Source: Oreohelix idahoensis (lineage: Eukaryota > Mollusca > Gastropoda > Stylommatophora > Oreohelicidae). Taken from it: a stretch of 64,000 nucleotides of DNA. Where the stretch lies: NCBI GenBank assembly GCA_024509875.1, contig JAMPIV010016233.1, positions 1 to 64,000 of the forward strand, written 5' to 3'. The notes below the pieces were generated by a model. That model had not been told where the DNA came from, made no database searches, and saw nothing but the letters and a program-made list of their open reading frames with translations. Shown here in pieces: positions 10,492 through 19,079 of this stretch (positions are counted from its first letter, which is position 1; each line of letters starts with the position of its first letter). The position numbers and the translations under genes are program-made.

Positions 10492-12492
10492 GTGTACACA
10501 GAAGCAAACAAAGAAGTAAAAAGAAGTATCAAAAGAGACAAGAGAAAGTATATTGAGGAGTTGGCAAGAGAGGCAGAAGATGCTGCAGCCAAAGGAAATA
10601 TGAGAGAACTGTATAGCAGCACAAAGAAGCTAACAGGGAAATACAAGCAAACAAGTTGCCTCATAAAAGATAAGAATGGGAAACTGCTCAGCAATATACA
10701 AGAGCAAATGAAGAGGTGGACGGAATATTTTGGGGACCTTCTCAATAGACCAGCTCCACAAAACCCGCCGGACATCCAGCCAGCAGAAGAAGAGCTACAA
10801 ATTAACGGTGAAAGTCCAACGAAGGAAGAAATAAAGAAAGCCATAAAGCTTCTAAGAGATGGAAAAGCGTCTGGACCTGATGGCATTCCAGCAGAGGCCA
10901 TCAAAGCAGATATCGACACGGCTACAGAGATGTTATTTAAATTATTTGGTAAAGTCTGGGAAAAGGAAGAGATACCAGCAGAATGGAAGGAAGGATATCT
11001 GGTTAAGTTGCCTAAGAAGGGAAATCTACAAGAGTGCACAAATTATAGAGGAATAATGTTACTATCAGTGCCAGGAAAGGTATTGAACAGGATTATCCTT
11101 GAGAGATTAAAGGAGTCCATAGACAAGAAATTGAGAGATGAACAAGCAGGTTTTCGACAAAACAGATCATGTACAGACCAGATAGCCACTTTGAGAATAA
11201 TAGTTGAACAAAGTCTGGAATGGAATTCACCACTATACATCGGATTTGTGGACTACGAAAAAGCATTTGACAGTGTGGACAGAGAATCACTTTGGAAATT
11301 GATGAGGCATTATGGAGTTCCCCTGAAGATCATTAATTTAATAAAGAAAACCTATGAAGACATGACGTGCAGAGTTCTTCATGAAGGACAGCTTACAGAA
11401 CCATTTGGGATAAGAACAGGAGTGCGACAGGGATGCCTCTTGTCTCCATTTCTTTTCTTGCTGGCAATAGATTGGGTTATGAGATCATCGACAACACACA
11501 ACAGAAATGGAATCCAGTGGACTCTGACTAAGCAGTTGGATGATCTGGATTTTGCTGATGACTTGGCTCTCTTGTCCCATAACCGTAATCAGATGCAGGA
11601 CAAATTGAAAACACTCGATGAGAGGTCACAGCAATTGGGTCTGAAAATACACAGGGAAAAGACAAAAATAATGCGAATAAATGCAGGTAATGAAAACAGG
11701 GTTGAACTTGAAGAAACACCAATACAAGATGTAGAATCATACACATATCTTGGCAGTAATATAGACAAAGTTGGAGGGACAGACAGTGATATCAAAATAA
11801 GAATACAAAAGGCAAGAGGAGCTTTCATTGCATTGGGAAATATATGGAGATCAAGAGAAATAGGATCCAACACGAAAATAAGAATCTTCAACTCAAATGT
11901 GAAGTCAGTCCTATTGTATGGCTCGGAGACATGGAGAACAACAAAGACAACAACCAAAAAGCTACAGACTTTCATAAATGGGTGCTTGCGTAGAATAGAG
12001 GGATTAAAATGGTATGACAAGGTTACCAATGTGGAACTGATGACAAGAACTGGACAAGTGCCAGTGGAACAAGAGATGAGAAGAAGACGATGGCGATGGA
12101 TAGGACACACACTGAGGAAACCTGTTGATAGCATTACAAGGCAGTCCTTGTTCTGGAACCCCCAGGGCAAGAGAGGCAGAGGAAGACCAAGAAGTACGTG
12201 GAGAAGAGAGTTGGAAACAGAGGTGAAAATGATGAGGAGAACATGGAAAGAACTTGAGATGATGGCACGTGACAGGAGGACTTGGCATGTGTTTGTTGAA
12301 GGCCTATGCTCCTTTGGGAGTGGAGGGTTTATGAAGAAGTCACCATACCTCGACAAGGTATTGACACCGGTGATGGCAGACTCTGAAAGTAAACTTGTAA
12401 TTACAAGGTATCTTACAACGCTAACAGTAGTAACAAAGCTATGTCATCAGAAACAATTAACACAACCCAGTAGCAATAGTATAAACCCATAA
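10492..12492 (+). CDS. LINE B reverse transcriptase, all catalytic motifs present
   Basis: The 666-residue frame comprises a basic, coiled N-terminal linker (1-75), RT fingers (KLLRDGKASGPDGIPAE at 119-135; LVKLPKKGN at 170-178; NYRGIMLLS at 184-192), EQAGFRQNRSCTDQI (217-231), motif A GFVDYEKAFDSVD (251-263), motif B GVRQGCLLSPFLF (310-322), motif C FADDLALL (354-361), thumb with YTYLGSNID, then a basic GKRGRGRPRSTWRRE tail. It copies element RNA onto the nicked target. There is no RNase H domain. The true N-terminus lies upstream in the frame-shifted endonuclease region, so the listed start is only where this frame opens. The last 60 or so residues past FVEGLCSFG may be read-through into 3' UTR. 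It is the most intact enzyme in the window. Confidence 0.9.
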   Translation: MYTEANKEVKRSIKRDKRKYIEELAREAEDAAAKGNMRELYSSTKKLTGKYKQTSCLIKDKNGKLLSNIQEQMKRWTEYFGDLLNRPAPQNPPDIQPAEEELQINGESPTKEEIKKAIKLLRDGKASGPDGIPAEAIKADIDTATEMLFKLFGKVWEKEEIPAEWKEGYLVKLPKKGNLQECTNYRGIMLLSVPGKVLNRIILERLKESIDKKLRDEQAGFRQNRSCTDQIATLRIIVEQSLEWNSPLYIGFVDYEKAFDSVDRESLWKLMRHYGVPLKIINLIKKTYEDMTCRVLHEGQLTEPFGIRTGVRQGCLLSPFLFLLAIDWVMRSSTTHNRNGIQWTLTKQLDDLDFADDLALLSHNRNQMQDKLKTLDERSQQLGLKIHREKTKIMRINAGNENRVELEETPIQDVESYTYLGSNIDKVGGTDSDIKIRIQKARGAFIALGNIWRSREIGSNTKIRIFNSNVKSVLLYGSETWRTTKTTTKKLQTFINGCLRRIEGLKWYDKVTNVELMTRTGQVPVEQEMRRRRWRWIGHTLRKPVDSITRQSLFWNPQGKRGRGRPRSTWRRELETEVKMMRRTWKELEMMARDRRTWHVFVEGLCSFGSGGFMKKSPYLDKVLTPVMADSESKLVITRYLTTLTVVTKLCHQKQLTQPSSNSINP

Positions 12493-12675
12493 CGATATTA
12501 AATTCAGGCCAGTATAGACAAAAGTATGCCTCCGAACAACACAACAAACTGAACTATTAACCAAAAAGTAAAAACCATATCGTGAGGAATAATAAAGTAC
12601 GGAACGTATAATAAACACTATCAAGAACATAGTACACTAAATTTTTTTTTAAAAACCGTCCTGATACCGTTAAAA

Positions 12676-12708
<33 letters not shown>

Positions 12709-12959
12709 TAGTAATACGTCTTATAAGGAGAAGGACAAGAAAAACCTACGTTACGGCCACAAGGCCTTCGTCAGGGACAGACAAACAAGAGACAGGAGGG
12801 AAAGAAAATGAGAATTAAGTAGAGAACATGAAACTATAAAAATAAGAGAAAAGAAACTCCCTTAATATTAAGTCCAGTCACATGTGAAGCAAAGCAAGAT
12901 GGCTGCCACTAAACTGGAAAGAGGAAGTTGATAGTATATAAAAAATAAGAAATAATGAA

Positions 12960-13195
12960 AACAAGGACTGGAAAAGAGTGAGAAAAAAGTAATCAATAAA
13001 TAATAAATAAAATAAAAATAAATAAATAAAATATAAATAAATAAATAATAATAATAAATAAATTTAAAACAAATAAATAAATAGATAAAAATAAAAACTA
13101 AATAAAGAAAAAAATAAAATAAAAAATAATTTAAAAAAAAATAATTTTAAAAAAAAATAATAATAATAATAATAATTTAAATAAAAAATAAATAA
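12960..13195. repeat. A/T low-complexity expansion within the Penelope-like fragment
   Basis: Runs of AATAAATA, AAAAATAA and ATAATAATA with almost no G or C. It sits between the GIY-YIG coding part and the conserved 3' block. Confidence 0.85.
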
Positions 13196-13196
13196 A

Positions 13197-13532
13197 CTGG
13201 ATGTCAGTGGCACCGTGGTGGTCAGGGCCATTGAAGTGGATGGCCACAGGTGTGGAATTAAACTGAGAGATGTCATAGAGGTGTCTGCAGAATCGGTCGC
13301 CCAGTCGTGTGCCCGTTTGGCCGATGTACGTAATGGTGCAACGTTTGCATATAATAGCATAAATGACGTTGCGTGACTCACATGTGAAGCCATGGGTGAT
13401 GGTGAACTTGGCGTTAGGGAACGAGACTGAACGTGTTTCGATTACATACTGACATGTCTTACATCCTGATACCGTGTATACCCAACTGTTCCATGTTATA
13501 TGATAAATGGTTAAAAGGGACATGCTACACAA
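13197..13532 (-). pseudogene. Penelope-like GIY-YIG endonuclease fragment
   Basis: About 112 residues carry the GIY-YIG nuclease core: NVIYAIICKRC (residues 55-65) followed by TYIGQTGTRLGDRFCRHLYD (68-87), with the catalytic Arg (79) and a conserved His (84). Upstream Cys24, Cys27, Cys51, Cys62 and Cys65 match the cysteine-rich linker between RT and nuclease in Penelope-like retroelements. Downstream VAIHFNGPDHHG is the expected continuation. The fold ends where the frame runs into AT-only sequence, so the C-terminal Glu/Asn part of the nuclease is lost. The RT that should precede it is missing. Confidence 0.85.
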
Positions 13533-13685
13533 AGGAAAGTAGCAAACATCTTAAATTAAAAAAAAAAATTAGAGATACATATTGATATAATTCGTGTCGT
13601 TATAAGTTTATATATTCTCTTCGGCTTGTGAATCTTGTTATAACGGTTAAATTACTATAATTTTAGTGCCGGTAAGGTTTACATC

Positions 13686-13812
13686 GTTCGATTGGCTTTG
13701 CGGTTTTAGCGCTTCACTCGCGGTGAAATTACCGGGTTCCGGGATTGACTTTTCGAAGCGTCGCTCTCAAGTCTACCCAGCTGTAAATGAGAGCCCAACT
13801 CATTGACTGATT
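13686..13812 (+). mobile_element. tRNA-derived SINE, 5' part
   Basis: A tRNA-like head ends in a B-box-like GGGTTCCGGGATT and is followed by AAGTCTACCCAGCTGTAAAT, the body block also present in the SINEs at 25990-26240 and 28428-28590. The rest of the body is absent. It lies just beyond the AAG tail of the minus-strand LINE. Confidence 0.65.
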
Positions 13813-13854
13813 TGAAAAAAATAAAATTTTGCATTTTGGGTGAGGAGCAGCCCG

Positions 13855-13908
13855 TTCTTCTTCTTCTTCTTCTTCTTCTTCTTCTTCTTCTTCTTCTTCT
13901 TCTTCTTC
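13855..13908. repeat. (TTC)18 microsatellite
   Basis: Eighteen perfect TTC units. In the sense of the adjacent minus-strand LINE this is a (GAA)n 3' tail, so it probably grew from that tail. Confidence 0.9.
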
Positions 13909-14625
13909 CTCGTTCGCCTTCAGAATTCCACATTTATGACTCTAATACAGGCAGTAGTCAACTTAAGGTTCCCGACATCTCCAAACAGTTTTTCGTTGAC
14001 AGAAGTGGGTTGTTGCCATATGCTACTCCGTTCATTACTGTAGGTTGGGCAGTACTGCAGCATGTGTTCGACTGTCATCGGGTTGGTACCGCAGGTGCAG
14101 AGATCTGTTGCAACAATTTTGTATCTGTGGTATAGATGGTATATCAGTCTGTTGTGTCCAATCCGTAGCCGAAAAATGATGATTTGTTCTTTCCTGGATA
14201 GTTGATGATATGCATCATTTTTAAAATGGCCCGGGTGCTCTCTTTCCCATTTGGACTTGAATGTAGCCTTTATAGTAGTCTTTGCCATTGTGTAAGTTGT
14301 CTCTATATCATTTTGTTGTAAGGCACCTCCTTCCTTAGCAAGTTTGTCTGCCTTCTCATGTCCTGGTATGTTGCAATGGGCTGGTAATCACTGTATTGTG
14401 CACTTGTTGAGCATTTGCCCAGTCTTTCAAGGGAGATTATCAGATCTTTCAATCCTTTAGCATGGTGGCTCTTCAGGGCTGTTATTACTGAGAGCTCATC
14501 TGTAAAGATTACTATCTGTTTTTCTGCCTGTGCTTTGCATTCAATAAAAGTTTCCGTTGCCTGTTTCATGGCTTCTGCTTCACTAGACACAAAATCCGTT
14601 GGTTATACGAGGGCGCATGTCCAAA
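13909..14625 (-). pseudogene. I/Nimb-type LINE, RNase H and C-terminal end
   Basis: The minus strand encodes an RNase H fragment at 14590-14303 (SSEAEAMKQATE with the second acidic residue, then IVIFTDELSVITAL with the following Asp). A frame break follows, then 14288-13920 with MAKTTIKATFKSKWEREHPG, LSRKEQIIIFRLRIGHNRL and a C-terminal zinc motif CTCGTNPMTVEHMLQYCP. RNase H followed by this CxC..H..C block is the C-terminus of I/Nimb-clade LINEs. The RNase H to tail linker is interrupted, and RT and endonuclease are not present, so this is a 5'-truncated insertion ending in the GAA microsatellite. Confidence 0.8.
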
Positions 14626-14869
14626 TATGAAAGACCTTGTGGTTTGGTTATATTAAATACATTGACTATGTCATGATACATTTCACTATAAAGATCCAAT
14701 GAAGTTGAAATGGAATTGAAAAGAATAAATGAGCACACAAAAATAAGTGACTTAGTCAGTACATGCAGCAGAAAGAGCGGAACTTAATTATTTCCCTTCC
14801 TGTTTTGGCGGGTTACTTTTTCATATGTACAGTATGCTAAATAATTGGTAGTGTACTGAATGTGTCATA

Positions 14870-15067
14870 TTCCGAATGAAAACAAGATCGAAATGCCATC
14901 TATTGAACAAGCTAAAGATAGGAACTACCGATCAGTGTAACTGTGGCACTGATAAAATGACTGCTGAACATCTGCTTCAAAGTTGCCCCAACATATGCGG
15001 AACAGAGAAAGCGCATATGGCCGACACCAGTACCATTCGTGGAAAAGCTGTACGGAGATTCAAATAA
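14870..15067 (+). pseudogene. I/Nimb-type LINE C-terminal fragment, plus strand
   Basis: A 63-residue frame contains CHLLNKLKIGTTDQCNCGTD followed by KMTAEHLLQSCP, the same CxC..H..C C-terminal motif as the neighbouring minus-strand LINE but clearly diverged from it. It is a short remnant of an independent, oppositely oriented insertion. Confidence 0.7.
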
Positions 15068-15069
15068 AG

Positions 15070-15645
15070 CTGACTACTGCTTTCTTTGAAAACATTCACG
15101 TAGACGTCTGAGAGTGTACGAAGAAGAAAAATGAAAACAAAATATTACGTAACTGTAAAAGAAAATTATGATGTAAAATATGCGTGATCCGTGAATACAT
15201 TGGCAAGAGAAGATGAAATAGAGAGACTGGAGAGTTGAGTAGTTAATGGTGGACGTGTCCAATGGTGGCTAATCTGTTTGTAAGCCACGTTTGTATGAGT
15301 TTGATTGTTAGTTAGTTTTTTGTAACGAAATGTGAGGAGGGCTGGTTTGCACGGTTCACTTAATTGTCGGTTATAATTGGGGTTTGTGATGTCTTCAAAT
15401 ACATAGTCATTTATTATTGATTGCTCCTGGTGATGGCAGTTTACATTAGGATTCGTTGTTTGCTTACTTCTTGTATTACTTTATTGTTATTCATTACATT
15501 ATACGATTAGTTAATAGTGTTTTTTTTTGTTTGTTTTACTGTGTTGTTTCTTTGGGTTCAAGGTGTGTCTGCTTTCGCTTTCTAAGTATTAGAATTTTTT
15601 GATAATGTATTTTTATTTAGCTTGTTCTTCTTCAATAGTACTACT
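15070..15645. other. Intergenic stretch, no gene recognised
   Basis: AT-rich sequence with no recognised coding or structural feature on either strand. Confidence 0.5.
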
Positions 15646-15647
15646 AT

Positions 15648-15972
15648 TAAAAGCCAGATCCAAACCTCAGAAATGAGGTATCTGAGGAAGGAGGTCGAAG
15701 TAACAAGAAGAGACATAGTCCGCAACCAGGGACGATACGTTATGTCATCAAAACCCAGCCCCTGCAGACCAAAGTGGAACAGTTCCAACTATAATGTGTT
15801 AGCCATATCTGAAGAATGGGAGAAGATCGGCGACCACGACAGATATAGGAAGACAAGAGCAAGGGATCCAGACCTCCAGGACGACCCAGAGTTCGCTACG
15901 AGGATAACATTAGACAATCTCTGAAAGACCGAGAACTAGGTTGGAGCCAGGCCAGTAGGAAGACAGCCGAAC
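15648..15972 (+). pseudogene. LINE C 3' fragment, copy 1
   Basis: This is the end of an RT frame, beginning KSQIQTSEMRYLRKEVEVTR and continuing through sequence that matches the other LINE C copies at 28780-30086 and 32471-32817 ('ggatccagacctccaggacg'). Small indels break the frame after the first third. It lacks the TAAG tail and runs directly into the interspersed repeat at 15973. Confidence 0.8.
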
Positions 15973-16270
15973 GAAAGAACGAACTTTATTTTTCGAAGGG
16001 TTAAGAATTAGGCGCGCAGGCCCGTCTAACATTCTGCCCTTCCACTCTCATTTATCTTGCATACTACGAATCGTATATCCGTTCATTCTAACATGTTACT
16101 TTAAGCATTAATTTAAAGGCATGCAACATTATAAAGTTAACATAACAGCATTCATTTACAGTATGCAATCATAATTAAGAAATGAGTAGGTTTTTTTTTT
16201 TAAACAAACAAGATAGTAATTGAAAATAAAAAAAAGGACCATTCTATCCTATCGGATAATATGGTCCTTA
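15973..16270. repeat. Interspersed repeat R1, partial copy, with hairpin
   Basis: 15973-16210 matches 30960-31200 closely: both read 'cccgtctaacattctgccct', then the 'ttactttaagcattaattta' block. A more diverged copy is at about 41500-41760. The tail contains a 9-bp-stem hairpin, AAGGACCAT paired with ATGGTCCTT (about 16235-16270). No coding capacity. Confidence 0.75.
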
Positions 16271-16299
16271 AAGTCAAAGCAAACCAAACTATCATTATG

Positions 16300-16302
<3 letters not shown>

Positions 16303-16391
<89 letters not shown>
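16303..16391. repeat. (TA)n microsatellite
   Basis: About 89 bases of uninterrupted alternating TA. Confidence 0.95.
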
Positions 16392-16396
<5 letters not shown>

Positions 16397-16638
16397 ATAA
16401 CTATTACGCGTACGTGGAGAGGGACTTGAAAAGCCTCAACCAGTGTACATGAAGTATAATACTGTACCACCAGTGCAGGAGTTTAAGGTGACGGATCTTT
16501 GCTTATATAAACCAAGTAATCAATTTGTCTGTTCTGTGAATGGAAGGCACATTAGAACTGGACTTTGCAGATGTCATAGCTGTTTGAGGTAGGTGCAGGA
16601 GGTATTGTGGTTGCCTCAGTGTATGTGTTGGGGGTGTG

Positions 16639-17228
16639 TGTGGTTTATTTATATTTTTCGTGCTTATTCATGCCTTTTGCGTTTGCACGACTGTTTATGT
16701 GTATCCAATATTGGTAGGAATGTGATGTCCAGGGTTCTCTCTTTACGTGCCTGGCGAATAAACATTAACTCTTAGTATTAACTTACTTTGTGCACACATC
16801 TCTTTCTCCAACGAAAGTAACAATAGTTGAGTGACGGTTTTGTAACTTTAATACACAAGACGAAACTTCAAACAGACCCATTGATGTGGTCAGGCAATTA
16901 GAACATAATCCAGATTAATAATAATAATAAAAGTCACTCATTTTCATGAACAATTATGAATGTTAAATATGCCATACATTATAATACTTCCATGTAAAAA
17001 CAGGAATATACATTAGGGCTATCCACACATGCCCACACACACCTCTCAACCGTAAAACGGCTGGACACTGACTGCCCCTCCTCGCTGCTAAACTCTCTCG
17101 TTTTTTTACCTGCCTTGTTAGCAAAACTTCCCCAGCCAGTCTCATCACGTGACATAGAGTGGCTATTTGGGTGAAGTGGCAAAGTGCCAAACTCGGCGTT
17201 AAAATTAATGCATTTTCTACTCCCAACA
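16639..17228 (-). repeat. 3' LTR of the Gmr1-like element
   Basis: 590 bp, the partner of 23684-24276. An AATAAA lies a few bases from its sense 3' end and may serve as poly(A) signal. Translations within it are not genes; the same frames appear in the other LTR. Confidence 0.92.
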
Positions 17229-17230
17229 TT

Positions 17231-17241
17231 GCCCCCCTGTT
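17231..17241 (-). promoter_or_regulatory. Polypurine tract of the Gmr1-like element
   Basis: In sense the sequence AACAGGGGGGCAA ends directly at the TG of the 3' LTR. This is the position and composition of the plus-strand DNA primer of LTR retrotransposons. Confidence 0.8.
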
Positions 17242-17534
17242 CCCGAGCGGAAACCAAGGGTTTTCGCTTGAGAACAGTGGATAGTTAGCCCAAGAACTAT
17301 TAATCTATTAGGAAAGAAAAAAATCATACTGCTTAGAATAATATATATGAAATAGTAATTGTAGTACCAAATGACATGAAAACATATATATTTAAACAGT
17401 TTAGACAAAATGTAATCCAATCTTTCAAAAAATGTAATTAAAGTCGTAACATGAATATTTCAATAGTATATCACCTGAAAACAAAACAAGATCAGACAAT
17501 GTCAACATCTGGCACAAACAATTTCACTTTCCAG

Positions 17535-19079
17535 TTACATTCCTTGACAATAAGTCTGCCAGAAAGTTTTCTGATCCCTTGATGGGGATAATTGTATATC
17601 TATATTCTTGGATAAGCAAGAACCATCACTGTTTGTCGTAGTTTTTTGATTTAGGGATGTTAGTGGACGGTGATCCGTCTGGAGGTAGAAGTGTGCGCCA
17701 AGTAAATAGCGTGATAACTTGCCCATACACCAAATGATGGACAAGAGTTCTCTTTCACTGGTGGAATACCGAGTTTCTGCTGGTAGCAACTTCCTGCTTA
17801 CATACAAGCATGGATGTGGAGTATCATTGAACCATTGCAACAGGCAACCACCAATGCCAGTCTGAGAAGCATCAGTCCTCAGAAGAAATGGCATAGTGAT
17901 ATTAGGTAACACCAAAATAGGTGCCGTGGAAAATACAGTTTTAATTTTGTTCAAAGCTCCACTGCAAGTGTCGGACCAAACAATTTTATTAGGAGCTCCC
18001 TTTTTAGTCAAAGATGACAGGACAGAAGAAATAGATGAAAAGTTCGGAATGAACTTGTGATAGAAGTTAATGAGTCCTAACATGCTCCTAATCTGTTTCT
18101 TTGTCCGAGGGATATCTAATTCTAATATGCGTTTAACAGTCTGCTCATCAGGGTATAACATGTGGTTACCAACACGGTGACCAAGAAATGAAATTTCTCG
18201 ACAACCAATCTGAACCTTTGAAGGTCTAACTGTCAAACCATGCTTTCTGAGTAGCATTAATAAAGATTTTAATCCTGTGATGTGTTCTTGCCAAGAACTA
18301 TGGAATAAACAGATGTCGTCTATATATGTGATGACATCAGACCTATCTCCTAAGAGTCTCCGCATCATGCGCACAAAAGTCGCGGGAGCATTGACAAGGC
18401 CAAAACACATATAATTCCATTGGAATAACCCATATGGAGTCATAAATGCAATTAGAGGTTTGACTTTATCAGTTAAAGGGATCTGCCAATATCCCTTGAA
18501 AAGATCTAGTTTGCTAAAGTATGTAGCCTGGGATAGTTGTGATAAGAGATCCTCCAAAACAGGCATATAGGCTCAGCATCTGTGAGAGTGACACTGTTAA
18601 GACGTCTAAAATCAATGCAGATGCGAAGAGATTTTGTCCTTCTTTCTAACTAGAACCATAGGAAAAGAATAGGATGATTCAGAAGGAGAAATGATGCCCA
18701 TGCGTAGCATATCCTTAAGTTCACTATCCACCTGAGATCTGTAGTGTAAGGGTATAGTATACGGTCTGAGTTTGATAGGGTGGTCATCAGTCAATGTAAT
18801 ATCATGAGAGATAACATCAGTGCGACCTGGAAGTTCAGTCAGCACATCAGAGAAAGATTCTAAAACAGCAAGAGCCTGTTCTCGATAACTAGAATCTAAA
18901 TCACCTGATACAGTTACATCTCTCCAAGATTCGGAAGATGTTAAAGGCAGCAGAGGAAAATTAAAAGAAATATCGCTCGCTGTAGAATCATCAGATTCCA
19001 CAACAGCTGACAAAGTCTGTTGCACTGGTTCATCAGAAATACTGTCCAAGATAGGTTCTAATTCTGTAGGGCGCTCCAC
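17535..19079 (-). CDS. Gmr1-like RT and RNase H region
   Basis: Sense 19079-18612 encodes an acidic linker, then the RT N-terminus (DDHPIKLRPYTIPLHYRSQV, LKDMLRMGIISPSESSYSFP, MVLVRKKD). After small frame breaks near 18570-18612, the 343-residue frame 18566-17535 carries motif A KLDLFKGYWQIPL (19-31), GLVNAPATF (56-64), the catalytic YIDD (81-84), SFLGHRV (126-132), the connection, and RNase H with RTDASQTGIGG (D232), TSERELLSI (E273) and LQTDHRPL (D298). Another indel near 17640 garbles the last 40 or so residues; the RNase H end continues in a neighbouring frame. YIDD rather than YVDD is a tolerated variant. It converts genomic RNA to DNA in the particle. Position after integrase is the diagnostic oddity. 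Confidence 0.9.

Larger units (their letters stand above)
8935..12500 (+). mobile_element. LINE B: nearly full-length AP-endonuclease LINE
   Basis: The plus-strand non-LTR retrotransposon has a GC-richer 5' leader (about 8935-9193), an endonuclease region (9194-10450) and an RT region (10492-12492). The leader contains the block GTCGTAGAAGGCGACTAAGG, of a type I recall from the 5' ends of many invertebrate retroelements. The coding region is interrupted by one in-frame TAA (9587-9589) and one frameshift in an A-run near 10422-10440; all RT motifs are intact. It starts immediately beside the 5' end of LINE A. A 3' fragment of the same family lies at 27820-27960. The 3' boundary is not sharply defined because no poly(A) or target duplication was found. 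Confidence 0.85.
12680..13560 (-). mobile_element. Penelope-like element, 3' portion
   Basis: On the minus strand a GIY-YIG endonuclease fragment (13532-13197) is followed by an expanded A/T-only stretch (12960-13195) and a 3' region containing CCTGACGAAGGCCTTGTGG (complement of about 12760-12778), of the type often seen near the ends of Penelope-like elements. No RT domain is present upstream, so this is a 5'-truncated fragment. Poly-T/(GT)n simple sequence near 12670-12708 closes it. Confidence 0.8.

Noticed and set aside
13706..14043. Frames with poly-Arg, poly-Leu or poly-Phe runs.
   Set aside because: All are readings of the (TTC)18 microsatellite.
16963..17257. Two overlapping minus-strand frames of about 90 residues.
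   Set aside because: They lie inside the LTR, show no family resemblance, and the same sequence recurs in the other LTR.
19033..19079. Programmed frameshift between the integrase and RT frames of the Gmr1-like element (47-base overlap, +1 register).
   Set aside because: The same pol region has other single-base breaks near 18570-18612 and near 17640, and the linker appears to continue from the integrase tail if a small indel is allowed. An ordinary indel explains it without recoding.
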